Shown piece after piece: positions 7,139 to 16,177 of a DNA stretch of 64,000 nt. Made by a program: the position numbers and the translations under genes. Every line of letters begins with the position of its first letter. Position 1 is the first letter of the stretch. The stretch is from Lactiplantibacillus fabifermentans DSM 21115 (GTDB taxonomy: Bacteria > Bacillota > Bacilli > Lactobacillales > Lactobacillaceae), in assembly GCF_000498955.2 (NCBI RefSeq), contig NZ_AYGX02000081.1, positions 1 through 64,000 of the forward strand, given 5' to 3'. The notes beneath the pieces are model-generated. The model was not told the DNA's origin. It did no database searches and saw only the letters and a program-made list of their open reading frames with translations.

Positions 7139-7723
7139 ATGGCAAAATCAATCCGGTCACAGTTAGCAAAGTTAATGGCCGATGAAAAAGTCCTCGCCGT
7201 CATCCGCGCGACGACTGACCAAACCGGCTTAACGCCGAAACAAATTGCACAGGCGACCGATATCCCAATCAATCAGTTGTATTACACAATTAACAAGTTG
7301 GTCGCAGCAGATTTGCTGACCGTCGTCAAACAAGTTAAAGTCAAAAATTTAGATGAGTACTACTATTCCAGCTACAATTTTACGCATGAACAAAATACCG
7401 CCATGCAAGCCGAACTCGCGCAATTTCCGGCCCTAAACAATATTTCTTCCACCTGGACGCAGGAACATTTGACAGAATTGATGCAATTACTACTCTTCCA
7501 TCAACAACAATTCTTAACCGCACTGGAAACTCAAGTTGAAGCCCAACTGCCGGCTGAACAAATGACCACGTTTTCGGCCTTCAGTGATTTAAAGCTGTCC
7601 GCGGCAGGCGAACAACAGCTCCGTAGCGACCTACTCCATCTGCTCGCGAACGCTGAGAAAAATGATCCTGACTCGGCTGCCACTGATAAGCAAACCGTCA
7701 ACTTACTGATTGAGAAATGGTAA
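7139..7723 (+). CDS. ArsR/HTH_20-like winged-helix regulator
   Basis: 194 residues. The N-terminal 75 residues form a winged helix (LTPKQIAQATDIPINQLYYTINKLVAADLLTVV), followed by a basic wing (KQVKVKNLDEYYYSS) and an all-helical C-terminal part rich in Gln and Leu that may dimerise or bind a ligand. The start is ATG 7139 with GAGGTG six bases upstream; a GTG three codons earlier overlaps that site. Its divergent partner is the MFS gene. A repressor of that transporter is the simplest reading. Confidence 0.75.
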   Translation: MAKSIRSQLAKLMADEKVLAVIRATTDQTGLTPKQIAQATDIPINQLYYTINKLVAADLLTVVKQVKVKNLDEYYYSSYNFTHEQNTAMQAELAQFPALNNISSTWTQEHLTELMQLLLFHQQQFLTALETQVEAQLPAEQMTTFSAFSDLKLSAAGEQQLRSDLLHLLANAEKNDPDSAATDKQTVNLLIEKW

Positions 7724-7724
7724 C

Positions 7725-7756
7725 AAAAAAACGTCCAAGGATGGACGCTTTTTTCA
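7725..7756. terminator. Bidirectional terminator
   Basis: AAAAAACGTCC-AAGGAT-GGACGCTTTTTT between convergent genes ending at 7723 and 7761. Confidence 0.9.
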
Positions 7757-7760
7757 TGCT

Positions 7761-8060
7761 TTAGGCCAAGTTGCCCCGCGCAATTCGCGCTTGGTTCAAA
7801 AACCAGAAGCGGCGCGGTGACCCGGATAACCGCGTGTAAGGCACGCCTTCAACATGTTGTTTACGTAAAACTTCGGCCAAATAATTTCGCAAAATCCATG
7901 GTTCTTCAATCGCTTGAACCTCCAAGTCCAAGACAGCTTGAACATGTGCCGGCGTTGTTTGTAACGCAGTCGCTACGGTGGCTAAATCTAAGCCGGTTAA
8001 GGTAAAGTTCGCTTGTAATTCTTGACGTGTTGCTTGTTGTTCGGCAGTCGTTAATGACAT
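7761..8060 (-). CDS. DUF2316 family protein
   Basis: A 99-residue protein with the DUF2316 pattern: MSLTTAEQQATRQEL, then ATALQTTPAHVQAVLDLE (a helix-turn-helix-like pair), then EEPWILRNYLAEVLR and the C-terminal VPYTRLSGSPRRFWFLN. Members are small, often paired with MarR regulators; the function is unknown. It begins six bases after the MarR stop codon with GAGGATGAGGG as ribosome site, so it is co-transcribed and probably works with, or responds to, that regulator. Confidence 0.8.
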   Translation of the reverse strand: MSLTTAEQQATRQELQANFTLTGLDLATVATALQTTPAHVQAVLDLEVQAIEEPWILRNYLAEVLRKQHVEGVPYTRLSGSPRRFWFLNQARIARGNLA

Positions 8061-8066
8061 GGACCC

Positions 8067-8489
8067 TCATCCTCTCAATTGAATCGTTAGTTTTTGTAGT
8101 AGTTTGGTTAATTGCTGACTTTCAGTCGAACTTAACGCGGCGGCAACTTGTTGTTGTAACGCGTTAAACGCCGCCGCGATTTGTATCGTCAAGGCTTCCC
8201 CGCTACTCGTCAAGACCAATTGGCGTTCCCGCTCGCTCGTTGGTGACAAGTGCTGGTCAACCCAACCACGTTGCCGCAAGCCTTTAATTAAATTCGAAGT
8301 GCTGGCTGCTTGTCGACTCAAATACTCACTAACCGCCCGCTGATTAGTTTGCGGGTGCGCCGCGATAAAGTCCAGAACCCGCGCTTGATCCGGTGTTAAC
8401 CCGAGTTGTTTAAGCTGCGTGTTCAAATAAACTTGTTGCGTTTGATTAGCTTGGTATAACCAATGGCTCGTTGTATCACCTTGTTGCAT
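8067..8489 (-). CDS. MarR family transcriptional regulator
   Basis: 140 residues with the MarR winged helix: LGLTPDQARVLDFIAAHP, NQRAVSEYLSRQAASTSNLIKGLRQRGWV (recognition helix) and the wing SPTSERERQLVLTSSGEAL. ATG 8489 is chosen because GAGGTG lies six bases upstream; the upstream ATG at 8519 has no site. The promoter carries a perfect 9-bp inverted repeat over its -35, so autorepression is likely. The downstream partner encodes a DUF2316 protein. The ligand is unknown. Confidence 0.88.
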   Translation of the reverse strand: MQQGDTTSHWLYQANQTQQVYLNTQLKQLGLTPDQARVLDFIAAHPQTNQRAVSEYLSRQAASTSNLIKGLRQRGWVDQHLSPTSERERQLVLTSSGEALTIQIAAAFNALQQQVAAALSSTESQQLTKLLQKLTIQLRG

Positions 8490-8517
8490 CTCATCACCTC
8501 TTAAGTTGTTTCGATTC

Positions 8518-8553
8518 ATTTTAAATCAAAACAGTTTCAATTACAACTGTTTT
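8518..8553 (-). promoter_or_regulatory. marR promoter and operator
   Basis: Minus-strand TTGTAA (8546-8541) and TAAAAT (8523-8518) are 17 bases apart. A perfect inverted repeat AAAACAGTT-N8-AACTGTTTT (8528-8553) covers the spacer and -35, the usual place for a MarR dimer. Confidence 0.75.
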
Positions 8554-8605
8554 ACCAACAACTATCCAACTAACAATGGTAGTTAACGAAACGACCACCA
8601 CCAAG

Positions 8606-9226
8606 CTAGAACAAATACCGATGCTTGAAGCCCCGACATGCCATCCAAGCTGAAACTGTACCAACTAACGTATAACCCAGCACAATCATGAGGCCACTCA
8701 GTCCCGGGTGCCGTTGGACTTGTTGCCAAGCTTGTCGTATCAGCGTGGGTTGCTGGCGAATGAAAATCATCCCCAGCAGAATCAGAAATACCACCATCGA
8801 ACCGCCATTGATGCCAAACCAATAACATAATGGCACCATCACTACTAAATAAACCAAGCTTAAGCCGAGCAATCCAGCCAACAAGCGCCAATCAAACCGC
8901 TTGAACTTTAAACTAATCCCCAGCCAGCCTAGCCCAGTGCCAGCCCCAATCATCGCACCCTCAAATAAATATCGGGCCAGAACTAACTGCCGCACCGACC
9001 GACCATTGCGTAACAAGTAGACCGTAAAACTATCATGGGTATCGGCCGAAAATGGGAATGTCATCAACGAAAAGCTCAACATAAATGGAATGAAGATCAT
9101 GGCGACTAATGTCAATTGCGTATTCAACATAATGGCTAAAATAAACGCGACCCCGACCACCAACATTTGTTTCGTCTGTAATTTATGTTTTAAAACGAGT
9201 AAATCGCGCCAAAATAAAGCTGTCAT
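8606..9226 (-). CDS. ABC-2 type transporter permease
   Basis: 206 residues with about six membrane segments (VVGVAFILAIMLNTQ, LVAMIFIPFMLSFSL, FEGAMIGAGTGLGWLG, GLLGLSLVYLVVMVPL, MVVFLILLGMIF, LMIVLGYTLVGTVSAW). The layout matches ABC-2 permeases such as those paired with YtrB-type ATPases. It starts one base after the stop of the ATPase gene at 9228, so the two form one transporter. The substrate is unknown; related systems affect the envelope or peptide resistance. Confidence 0.75.
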   Translation of the reverse strand: MTALFWRDLLVLKHKLQTKQMLVVGVAFILAIMLNTQLTLVAMIFIPFMLSFSLMTFPFSADTHDSFTVYLLRNGRSVRQLVLARYLFEGAMIGAGTGLGWLGISLKFKRFDWRLLAGLLGLSLVYLVVMVPLCYWFGINGGSMVVFLILLGMIFIRQQPTLIRQAWQQVQRHPGLSGLMIVLGYTLVGTVSAWMACRGFKHRYLF

Positions 9227-9227
9227 G

Positions 9228-9908
9228 CTAATCGCCCTCCGTTTCTGCCCGCAGTAACTGTTGCCGTAACGCTGCTAATGATGGCATCGGACCGGCTTGT
9301 TGCCACACGATTTGACCATGCGCCATAATTAAAGCCCGCGTCGCCACTTGGGTAACATCTTCCAAAATATGCGTCGTCATCAGCATTGCCGCAGGATGCG
9401 TTTGCACGTATTCTTGGGCTAACTGTAAAATTGTCTGGCGTACCAGCGGATCTAACCCGGCCGTCATCTCATCAAAAATCAACAACTCCGCATCATGGGC
9501 CAAAGCGGTGGCAAACACAACTTTGGCCCGATTCCCTTTCGATAGCGTCTTTAATGGTTGCGTCGCTGCAACGCGTAACTGGTCTAAATATTTCAGGTAG
9601 GTGGTCAAGTGCCACTGCGGGTACACCGTGGCGAGTAATTGTCCGACTTCCCGTGCCGTCAGCTCTTCCGGAAACGGACACGTATCTGGCACAATCCCAA
9701 AGGTCGGGTGACCGGTGGCAAAGGACACTTGTCCATGTTGCGGTTGGACCACTCCCGTTAATAGATTCAGTAATGTGGTCTTCCCCGCCCCATTTTCACC
9801 AATCAACGCCACAATCTCACCGGATGCAATCGTTAATGACACTGGCCCAAAAGCTAAAGTTGGCCAAGCTTTAGTTAGCTCAGTCGTCATGACTAATGGC
9901 TGACTCAT
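9228..9908 (-). CDS. ABC transporter ATP-binding protein
   Basis: 226 residues with Walker A GENGAGKTT near residue 38, a variant signature LSKGNRAKV, Walker B LLIFDEMTAGLDP and an H-loop TTHILEDV. The signature and short length place it with ABC-2 exporter ATPases of the YtrB/CcmA type. ATG 9908 has GGAGGTG upstream; the longer frame reaching 9986 has none. It is the first gene of a two-gene unit and is preceded by a 7-bp inverted repeat overlapping the promoter region. Confidence 0.88.
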   Translation of the reverse strand: MSQPLVMTTELTKAWPTLAFGPVSLTIASGEIVALIGENGAGKTTLLNLLTGVVQPQHGQVSFATGHPTFGIVPDTCPFPEELTAREVGQLLATVYPQWHLTTYLKYLDQLRVAATQPLKTLSKGNRAKVVFATALAHDAELLIFDEMTAGLDPLVRQTILQLAQEYVQTHPAAMLMTTHILEDVTQVATRALIMAHGQIVWQQAGPMPSLAALRQQLLRAETEGD

Positions 9909-9923
9909 CGCGACACCTCCATC

Positions 9924-9946
9924 TAATGAATAATTTATCTTCATTA
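9924..9946. promoter_or_regulatory. Inverted repeat upstream of the ABC operon
   Basis: TAATGAA-N9-TTCATTA, directly downstream of a TATAAT (minus strand 9948-9943). GntR/YtrA-type repressors use similar sites, but no such gene is adjacent, so the factor is unknown. Confidence 0.45.
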
Positions 9947-9990
9947 TATACACAGCTGGCATATAAAGGTTAATTGAAGTACTCACAACT

Positions 9991-10032
9991 AAAAAAAGCT
10001 TTGATTCAACCGAAATGGTTAACCAAAGCTAA
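9991..10032 (-). terminator. Terminator of the rnz-to-apt operon
   Basis: On the minus strand AGCTTTGGTTAACC and GGTTGAATCAAAGCT form a long stem followed by TTTTTTT. Confidence 0.85.
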
Positions 10033-10052
10033 TTTATTATTCAAATTAAGTT

Positions 10053-10571
10053 TTAAAATTCCATCAAACTCAAAATGTCGCAACCTTTAATCTTGTCACG
10101 ACCATGTAAGTCTTTTAATTCGACTAAGAAGGCCGTCCCAACGACGTTCCCACCGAGTTCTCTAACGAGTTCAATCGTGGCAGAAATCGTCCCACCAGTC
10201 GCTAACAAGTCATCGGTCACTAACACATTTTGGCCGGGTTTAATGGCGTCTTTGTGTAAGTAAAGGGCTGATTGGCCGTATTCCAAATCGTAAGTCGCTT
10301 TGACCGTGGCCCGTGGTAACTTCCCTTTCTTACGAGCAGGCGCAAAACCAACGCCTAATTCATAAGCGACTGGACAGCCCACGATAAAGCCCCGCGCTTC
10401 GGGTCCGACAATCATATCAACATGTTTATCACGTGCGAATTTAACGATTTTGTCGGTAGCTTCACGGTAAGCTTCACCGTCCGCCATTAATGGTGAGATA
10501 TCCCGAAAGATAATGCCGGGTTCCGGATAGTCCGGAATACTTGCGATATATTTTGTTAAGTCTAATGCCAT
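10053..10571 (-). CDS. apt: Adenine phosphoribosyltransferase
   Basis: 172 residues, the family's usual length. It converts adenine and PRPP to AMP and pyrophosphate (purine salvage, cytoplasm). Visible hallmarks are [18 protein letters not shown] at the N-terminus, GPEARGF (adenine side), and the PRPP-binding loop [13 protein letters not shown] near residue 120. It follows recJ by 18 bases on the same strand, a widespread Gram-positive arrangement. Confidence 0.95.
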   Translation of the reverse strand: MALDLTKYIASIPDYPEPGIIFRDISPLMADGEAYREATDKIVKFARDKHVDMIVGPEARGFIVGCPVAYELGVGFAPARKKGKLPRATVKATYDLEYGQSALYLHKDAIKPGQNVLVTDDLLATGGTISATIELVRELGGNVVGTAFLVELKDLHGRDKIKGCDILSLMEF

Positions 10572-10589
10572 TGCTTAATAACAGCTCCT

Positions 10590-12923
10590 TCAATTCTTAG
10601 CGGCAGCTTGATTCTTAATCCAAACTTGTAAAGCTGCCGATTTACTATACAAAAGCGTTTCTTCAGCCACGATTTGTTGCTCGCGTAACTGATAACTAGG
10701 GGCGTGATGTAAATCTGCTTTTTGCGGATTCGAAACGCCATTCATGACACCATCATTTATTTTAACAAATCCGACCTCAAAAAACACCTGAATCATGAAA
10801 ATAAGCAAATTTCGGTCTAAATGCAAATGCGCGGCGACTTGCGATAATTGATGATGAATGTCCACATCATGATGGGCCGCCGTGAATTTAAACAGCTTGC
10901 CAAACTGCTCACGACTAGGCATCCCGGCCAAATAAACCGAATTGCGTTGATACAAATATAAAGTCAATTGATTGAGTGGTAAGGCTGTCAACACCGCCGT
11001 TAAGTCGGCTAACGTATCCGGACAATCGACAATAAATACCGGTTGATCAGTCGGAATCTGACTCAAATCCGTCGTCTGATCACTCACTAAAATCGCTTGC
11101 GATGTTGGTTGCACATAAGTGGCGAGCTTCTTCATCAAATTTTGATGAAAAAACAAGTAAACGCCCGGTGTACTGAAGTTTTGGGCGGTTAGATGTTGCG
11201 TGCGCGCATCGATTACCTGCGCGCCCGTAATCGCAATATCTTTGACCATGATTTGTGGCGTCGTACGGTCGCGCCAAGTATTGGAACTAAGTTCGCCGAC
11301 TACCGCCACATCATGCGGGCTCGCTTGGATAGCCGGTGCCGCCGCCCCCATCGAAAACGCAATCGCATCGACAGTCGCTTGACCATCACTCAATTGCAAT
11401 TTCAAATGTTGTTGGTCGGAACCAATCTGTCGTGCTTGCGGGACGTCGGTTGGTTTTAACTCAAATAACGGTGCCGGATTATCGGTCCCAAACGGTGATA
11501 ATTGCTTAATCGCGTCGAGCGTCGCTAACGAGGCCTCCGCTAACGGCAGCTCTCCATCTAATTGTAAGATAGGTTGTGCATTGTCAGCCAAGTTTTGCTC
11601 AGTCGCCGCAGTTTCCATGGCCGTTTTTAGCGTATCCAACTGGTCACGCATCACCGTTAAACCGACCGCCATATGGTGACCACCAAATGCCACCATTTCA
11701 TTACGAACGGGGTCGATGGCAGCAAACAAGTTATAGGCCTCAATACTCCGGCCACTCCCTTTGAGCCGACCGTCATCCGCTTCATTCAACACGAGCGTCG
11801 GCTTACCCGTGGATTCAACCACATGGCTCGCCACAATGCCTAAGACCCCTTCATGCCAATCTTTACCCGTAATCACTAAAGTTTGGCGGGCTTGATTTTC
11901 CGGCGTTTGCGCTTGGGTTAGCGCCGCTGCCGAAATATCGCGCACTAACCCTTGGCGTTTTTCATTCAATGAATTGACCGTCGTTGCCAGTTCCTGAGCC
12001 CGTTCGTCATCAAAGGTCGTCAACAATTCAACGCCACTTTGCGCCGACTGCAATCGCCCTAACGCATTCAGCCGCGGCGCAATCCCAAAGCCAATGCTGA
12101 CTTCGTCCAATTGGTCCGGTTCTAGGCTGGCGGCCTTAATCAGCGCCGCCAACCCGGGACGAGCCGTTTGCCGTAAGACTTTTAGCCCTAACGTCACAAT
12201 GGTCCGATTTTCACCGGTTAAGGAAACCAAATCGGCGACCGTCCCAATGGCCGCTAAGTCCATCAATTCTTCCGGCACTTCTTCTAATAACGCGGTCGCC
12301 ACTTTAAAAGCGACCCCGGCACCCGATAAGTCGCCAAACGGATAGTGACCTTCCGGATGTCGCGGATGCACGATAGCATACGCGTTTGGTAATTCTGCGG
12401 GCATCTCATGGTGATCAGTGACGACCACGTCAATTCCTTGGGCCATCACATTATCAATCACAGCGTTACCGGCAACCCCGTTATCGACGGTCACAAATAA
12501 CTTAGTCCCATTAGCAATTAATTTATCAAAAGCAGCTTGGTTGGGACCATAGCCATCCTTGAACCGGTCGGGAATATAGTAATTCACATTAGCACCAATT
12601 TGGTCTAAAGCTTCATACATGATTGACGTACTCGTCAACCCATCGGCATCGTAATCACCGTAAATCGTAATCTGATCACCAGCAACGATGGCTTCTTGAA
12701 TCCGGTCGACGGCTTTTTCCATATCATGCATCGCCAACGGATCTAAAAGCGGTTGTTGGTCGGCATGTAAAAAGGCCGCGGCCGCATCGGGCGTTGTCAG
12801 CCCTCGTTCAATTAATAACTTGGCCACTAAGGGCGGAACCGTGACCGCTTTTGCCAAGGCGTCGACTTGCGCAGTATCTTCAGCCGCCGTCTTCATGACC
12901 CATTTCTTTTTGGCCGCTAACAT
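10590..12923 (-). CDS. recJ: Single-stranded-DNA-specific exonuclease RecJ
   Basis: 777 residues. The DHH phosphoesterase motifs are clear: YGDYDADG near residue 89, DNG in TVDNGVAG, and TDHHEMP near 167; the DHHA1 part follows with GGHHMAVGLT near 410. The Firmicute-type C-terminal extension (from about 560) accounts for the length. RecJ degrades ssDNA 5' to 3' in recombination and mismatch repair. ATG 12923 is preceded by GGAAGGATGGC. It lies between the LapA-like gene and apt in one operon. Confidence 0.95.
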   Translation of the reverse strand: MLAAKKKWVMKTAAEDTAQVDALAKAVTVPPLVAKLLIERGLTTPDAAAAFLHADQQPLLDPLAMHDMEKAVDRIQEAIVAGDQITIYGDYDADGLTSTSIMYEALDQIGANVNYYIPDRFKDGYGPNQAAFDKLIANGTKLFVTVDNGVAGNAVIDNVMAQGIDVVVTDHHEMPAELPNAYAIVHPRHPEGHYPFGDLSGAGVAFKVATALLEEVPEELMDLAAIGTVADLVSLTGENRTIVTLGLKVLRQTARPGLAALIKAASLEPDQLDEVSIGFGIAPRLNALGRLQSAQSGVELLTTFDDERAQELATTVNSLNEKRQGLVRDISAAALTQAQTPENQARQTLVITGKDWHEGVLGIVASHVVESTGKPTLVLNEADDGRLKGSGRSIEAYNLFAAIDPVRNEMVAFGGHHMAVGLTVMRDQLDTLKTAMETAATEQNLADNAQPILQLDGELPLAEASLATLDAIKQLSPFGTDNPAPLFELKPTDVPQARQIGSDQQHLKLQLSDGQATVDAIAFSMGAAAPAIQASPHDVAVVGELSSNTWRDRTTPQIMVKDIAITGAQVIDARTQHLTAQNFSTPGVYLFFHQNLMKKLATYVQPTSQAILVSDQTTDLSQIPTDQPVFIVDCPDTLADLTAVLTALPLNQLTLYLYQRNSVYLAGMPSREQFGKLFKFTAAHHDVDIHHQLSQVAAHLHLDRNLLIFMIQVFFEVGFVKINDGVMNGVSNPQKADLHHAPSYQLREQQIVAEETLLYSKSAALQVWIKNQAAAKN

Positions 12924-12946
12924 GCCATCCTTCCTTTCAACACCGA

Positions 12947-13303
12947 TTATTTACTCGAAGCCACTGGCGCCGTTGCCGCCGCCGCGGAATCGCGATTTTG
13001 TTTCCCTTTATTATTCAAACGTAACGTTAAACTTTTGTTTTCAGCCGTTAATTTGTCAATTTTTGCTTGGGCATCCGCCAACGCTTTTTCGTGTTCATTG
13101 CGTTCTTTAGCGGAATTGACCGTCGCCATCAACACGGCAATCACAACCCCTAAGATGAGCGTAATCACGATGACTAAAATAAGTGGCCAATGGACCGCCG
13201 CAATTCCGAAATTAACCCGGACTGGTTCCACATTTAAAATCGCAAATACCACAATGACTAACACAATCACTAATGCACTGACTAATCGCCACTGATTTTT
13301 CAT
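12947..13303 (-). CDS. LapA-domain membrane protein
   Basis: 118 residues with two hydrophobic helices (about residues 7-24 and 39-62) separated by NVEPVRVNFGIAAVHWPL, the conserved LapA (DUF1049) linker, then a coiled-coil tail (EKALADAQAKIDKLTAENKSL) and a low-complexity Ala/Ser end. In Gram-negatives LapA acts in LPS assembly; in lactobacilli, which lack LPS, the role is unknown. GGGGGACG precedes the ATG. It is co-directional with the SDR gene 12 bases upstream and recJ downstream. Confidence 0.8.
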   Translation of the reverse strand: MKNQWRLVSALVIVLVIVVFAILNVEPVRVNFGIAAVHWPLILVIVITLILGVVIAVLMATVNSAKERNEHEKALADAQAKIDKLTAENKSLTLRLNNKGKQNRDSAAAATAPVASSK

Positions 13304-13315
13304 AAATTCGTCCCC

Positions 13316-14110
13316 CTACTTAAAGTTAAAGACCGTCCCCGCCAAAAAGTCCCCGAGCTTAGGCGCTGCTTGGTAGCCAAGGTTGGCGGCCGACATCACC
13401 CACGGCCGGTTGATTTCACGCCGGTTGTGACCTAATTTACTAATAATTAGTGCTGCAAATTTCACCGAATTCAACGCAATGCGGTCAACCGAAGCTAAAT
13501 AGTTTCCCGACGGATCGGCGGTTTTGAAAAAGTCGGTCTTGATGGGACCCGGATTAACCGTTAAAACATTGATGCCAGCTGGTTTTAATTCTAACCGTAA
13601 GGCATTGTCATACGCAATTAAAGCCGCTTTGGTAGCCGCATAAACTGACGATTTCGGCGTTGCAATTTTCCCGGCCATCGACGCAATATTGACGATTTCA
13701 CCGTGACCGGCCTTAACCATCACTTGCGCCGCCCGTTGACTCACGTACATCACGCCGAGCGTGTTCACATGAAACATTTTGGTAACCAACGCCTGATCTA
13801 TCGCCGTCGCAGCCGCCATATAGCCAAAACCGGCCGCGTTAATGACGACATCTAACCGGCCAAAAACGTCTTCAATCGTAGTGAAGACGTGATCGACGTC
13901 ACCAACTTTACTAATATCACATTTTATCGCCAGTGCTTGGGCTTGCGATAAAATCCGGCATTGGTCCGCCACAGCCGTTAAACGGTCATGGCGGCGCGCC
14001 GCCACCACGACGTTAGCGCCCTGAGCGGCGGCGGCCAAGGCGAGTTGTTCGCCTAACCCGCTGGACGCCCCGGTAACTAAGACCGTTTGTCCCGTTAAAT
14101 CCGTCTTCAT
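13316..14110 (-). CDS. Short-chain dehydrogenase/reductase
   Basis: 264 residues of a classical SDR: cofactor motif TGASSGLG near residue 14, NAAG in VINAAGFG, catalytic Ser in NIASMAGK and YxxxK as YAATKAAL near residue 150; PGPIKTDF follows. ATG 14110 is preferred because AGGTG lies six bases upstream; a GTG three codons earlier overlaps it. It starts nine bases after the rnz stop. Resembles YqjQ/DltE-like dehydrogenases; the substrate is not predictable. Confidence 0.88.
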   Translation of the reverse strand: MKTDLTGQTVLVTGASSGLGEQLALAAAAQGANVVVAARRHDRLTAVADQCRILSQAQALAIKCDISKVGDVDHVFTTIEDVFGRLDVVINAAGFGYMAAATAIDQALVTKMFHVNTLGVMYVSQRAAQVMVKAGHGEIVNIASMAGKIATPKSSVYAATKAALIAYDNALRLELKPAGINVLTVNPGPIKTDFFKTADPSGNYLASVDRIALNSVKFAALIISKLGHNRREINRPWVMSAANLGYQAAPKLGDFLAGTVFNFK

Positions 14111-14119
14111 TAGCTTCAC

Positions 14120-15055
14120 CTAGGCTTTCTGCGGTAATGGAATGTCAATTAAATCAAAATCACGCACAACTTTCGTATTTTTAAAGACCGTTTGCGCTTG
14201 CTTTTGTAATTCTTTACTTAATTTACCCGTATAACGTGCGGAAATATGCGTCAATAACAATTGATGTACGCCCGCTTGTTTCGCGACTTGCGCTGCTTGG
14301 GTACTCGTTGAATGATAATAATTATGAGCGAGCTTGCCTTCATCTTTGCCAAACGTACTTTCATGGACGAGCACATCAGCGTTACGCGCTAAACTAATCG
14401 CATGCGGCGTCCGGCGCGTATCACCCAAAATGGCCACGGTGCGACCAGCTTGCGGCGCAGCAATGAAATCTTGGCCATTAATCGTGCGACCATCCGGTAA
14501 GGTGACCGTTTGACCCGCTTTTAATTGCCCATAAACGGGACCACTCGGAATGTTCAGTGCTTTTAATTTATCCGCTTGCAATTCACCCGGATGGTCAGCT
14601 TCTTCAACGCGATAGCCGACACACTCGATGCGGTGGTCTAAGTGTTCAAACGAAACTTTGAAGGTGTCATCTTCAAAAATCACGCCATCTTGGCCCAATT
14701 CTTCAAATTTCAAGGGATATGACAAATGGGTGCCCGAAACGCGCATCGCCGTCATCACAAAATCCCGAATCCCGGTTGGCCCATAAACCGTCAACGGTTC
14801 GTCGCCACCTTGGAATGATCGTGAGCTCAAAAAGCCCGGCAACCCAAAAATGTGGTCGCCGTGTAAATGGGTAATGAAAATTTTGGTGATTTTGCGCGGT
14901 TTTAACGTCGTCCGTAAGATTTGATGTTGCGTCCCTTCGCCAACGTCAAATAACCAAACTTCGTTACGTTCATCTAACAATCGTAAGGCCGTACTCGTCA
15001 CATTACGAAACTTCCCCGGTGAGCCGGCACCGGTACCTAAAAATTCTAGTTGCAT
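14120..15055 (-). CDS. rnz: Ribonuclease Z
   Basis: 311 residues, a metallo-beta-lactamase-fold endonuclease that cuts tRNA precursors 3' of the discriminator base. The zinc motif HLHGDH is in [16 protein letters not shown] near residue 63, with later ligands in GDTRRTP and THISARY; the exosite segment lies around residues 160-185. This fits the nearby tRNA-Ser gene that lacks an encoded CCA, which needs RNase Z cleavage. First gene of the operon running to apt. Confidence 0.95.
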   Translation of the reverse strand: MQLEFLGTGAGSPGKFRNVTSTALRLLDERNEVWLFDVGEGTQHQILRTTLKPRKITKIFITHLHGDHIFGLPGFLSSRSFQGGDEPLTVYGPTGIRDFVMTAMRVSGTHLSYPLKFEELGQDGVIFEDDTFKVSFEHLDHRIECVGYRVEEADHPGELQADKLKALNIPSGPVYGQLKAGQTVTLPDGRTINGQDFIAAPQAGRTVAILGDTRRTPHAISLARNADVLVHESTFGKDEGKLAHNYYHSTSTQAAQVAKQAGVHQLLLTHISARYTGKLSKELQKQAQTVFKNTKVVRDFDLIDIPLPQKA

Positions 15056-15318
15056 ATTTTTTGTTCGTCCTTATCTATCCAGTCTGCTAACCATTTTACC
15101 GAAAATCGCGTCCGGAAACAATCATTAGTCTTGGGCTTACATCGTGCCAATTTGGGACTGCCCTGGCCGCAACTACTACTGCGTCAGTTATTACCATTTA
15201 CTGGCAACCACAGTCCTTACTCATAAATACTTTGTAATTCCACACACTTAATTGTATCATTCAAATGAGTAATTAATAGTACGGAAATTTTATCACCGTT
15301 AATAAGGAAGTTTTTGAA

Positions 15319-15600
15319 ATGCGTTTAATCGATTTTAACCTCTCAACGGCGGATTTAGACCGCCAGCTCCCGCTTTATTGGGAACATGACCACACACTAG
15401 TGCCCATTCAAAGCTTGGAACTAACCGCTAACCAGCTAATTTTAAAACCCGTCAAAAACAGTCAGCCGATGTTATTAGACCAGTTTACGACCCGCACGCA
15501 ACAAGTCAGTGGGCAAATCAACTTGTTCGTACAAACCACTACAAAAGCTGAACCGCTCTTCGGTTATCGGCTGAACGAACAACGGATGCTATTAGGTTAA
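15319..15600 (+). CDS. Hypothetical protein (93 aa)
   Basis: Not recognised. A soluble 93-residue protein with an acidic N-terminal part (DFNLSTADLDRQLPLYWEHDH), a repeated beta pattern (LELTANQLILKPV) and a short C-terminal strand. ATG 15319 has AAGGAAG ten bases upstream. It lies just upstream of the membrane protein gene at 15614, so the pair is likely one operon, divergent from rnz. Confidence 0.6.
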   Translation: MRLIDFNLSTADLDRQLPLYWEHDHTLVPIQSLELTANQLILKPVKNSQPMLLDQFTTRTQQVSGQINLFVQTTTKAEPLFGYRLNEQRMLLG

Positions 15601-15613
15601 GGAAGTGAGTCGT

Positions 15614-16120
15614 TTGTCAATTGCACTAATTAATTTATGGGCGCGCTGTCAGTATGGCGTTCCCCTAACGTTTTCGACCAACCAAATCATCGAAATCAAG
15701 CGCCACGCCCGCTTATATTGGCGATGGTTAGATACTTACTTAGTTCTCAGCTTAATTGTGGCGGCCGCGACATCTAAATGGTTTCAAGCTGGGTTATGGC
15801 CGATTCTGGCCTTAGATTTAGTCGTTATTTTGGCGAGCATCATGCAAACTTATCGAACCCAGTTAAAACCACTCTTCGCCAGTATGGGACTGCGACTAGC
15901 CTTTCGCCGTGTCTGGATTAACTGGCTTTGCTTGGCACTTGCCAGCGCGATCTTTTTGGAACTCTTCAGTCTCTTTATCAATGTTGGTTGGCAAAACCAG
16001 CCGGTCCACGCCGTTTTCCAACCTTTTTCCTGGTGGCAAACGGCCGGCTATTTTATCGCCACGCTAATCTTTTACATTGGTTATGACTGTTATCACCATT
16101 TTCATCAGCCATCCCATTAA
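15614..16120 (+). CDS. Hypothetical four-TM membrane protein
   Basis: About 168 residues with four hydrophobic segments (LVLSLIVAAATSKWF, LWPILALDLVVILASI, WLCLALASAIFLELFSLFI, TAGYFIATLIFYIGY). No family recognised. The TTG at 15614 is favoured because AAGGAAGTGAG lies at a normal distance; a GTG at 15605 is an alternative with poor spacing. It follows the 93-residue gene by 13 bases and ends in a strong terminator. Confidence 0.6.
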   Translation: MSIALINLWARCQYGVPLTFSTNQIIEIKRHARLYWRWLDTYLVLSLIVAAATSKWFQAGLWPILALDLVVILASIMQTYRTQLKPLFASMGLRLAFRRVWINWLCLALASAIFLELFSLFINVGWQNQPVHAVFQPFSWWQTAGYFIATLIFYIGYDCYHHFHQPSH

Positions 16121-16172
16121 AAAACGCGCCAATCAGTGACGAGTGCTCATCACTGATTGGCGCGTTTTGTTT
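16120..16172. terminator. Bidirectional terminator
   Basis: AAAACGCGCCAATCAGTGA/TCACTGATTGGCGCGTTTT, a perfect 19-bp stem between convergent genes. Confidence 0.95.
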
Positions 16173-16177
16173 AATCA

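Noticed and set aside
8583-8891. 102-codon frame on the minus strand
   Set aside because: Overlaps the ABC permease in another frame and lacks hydrophobic or family features.
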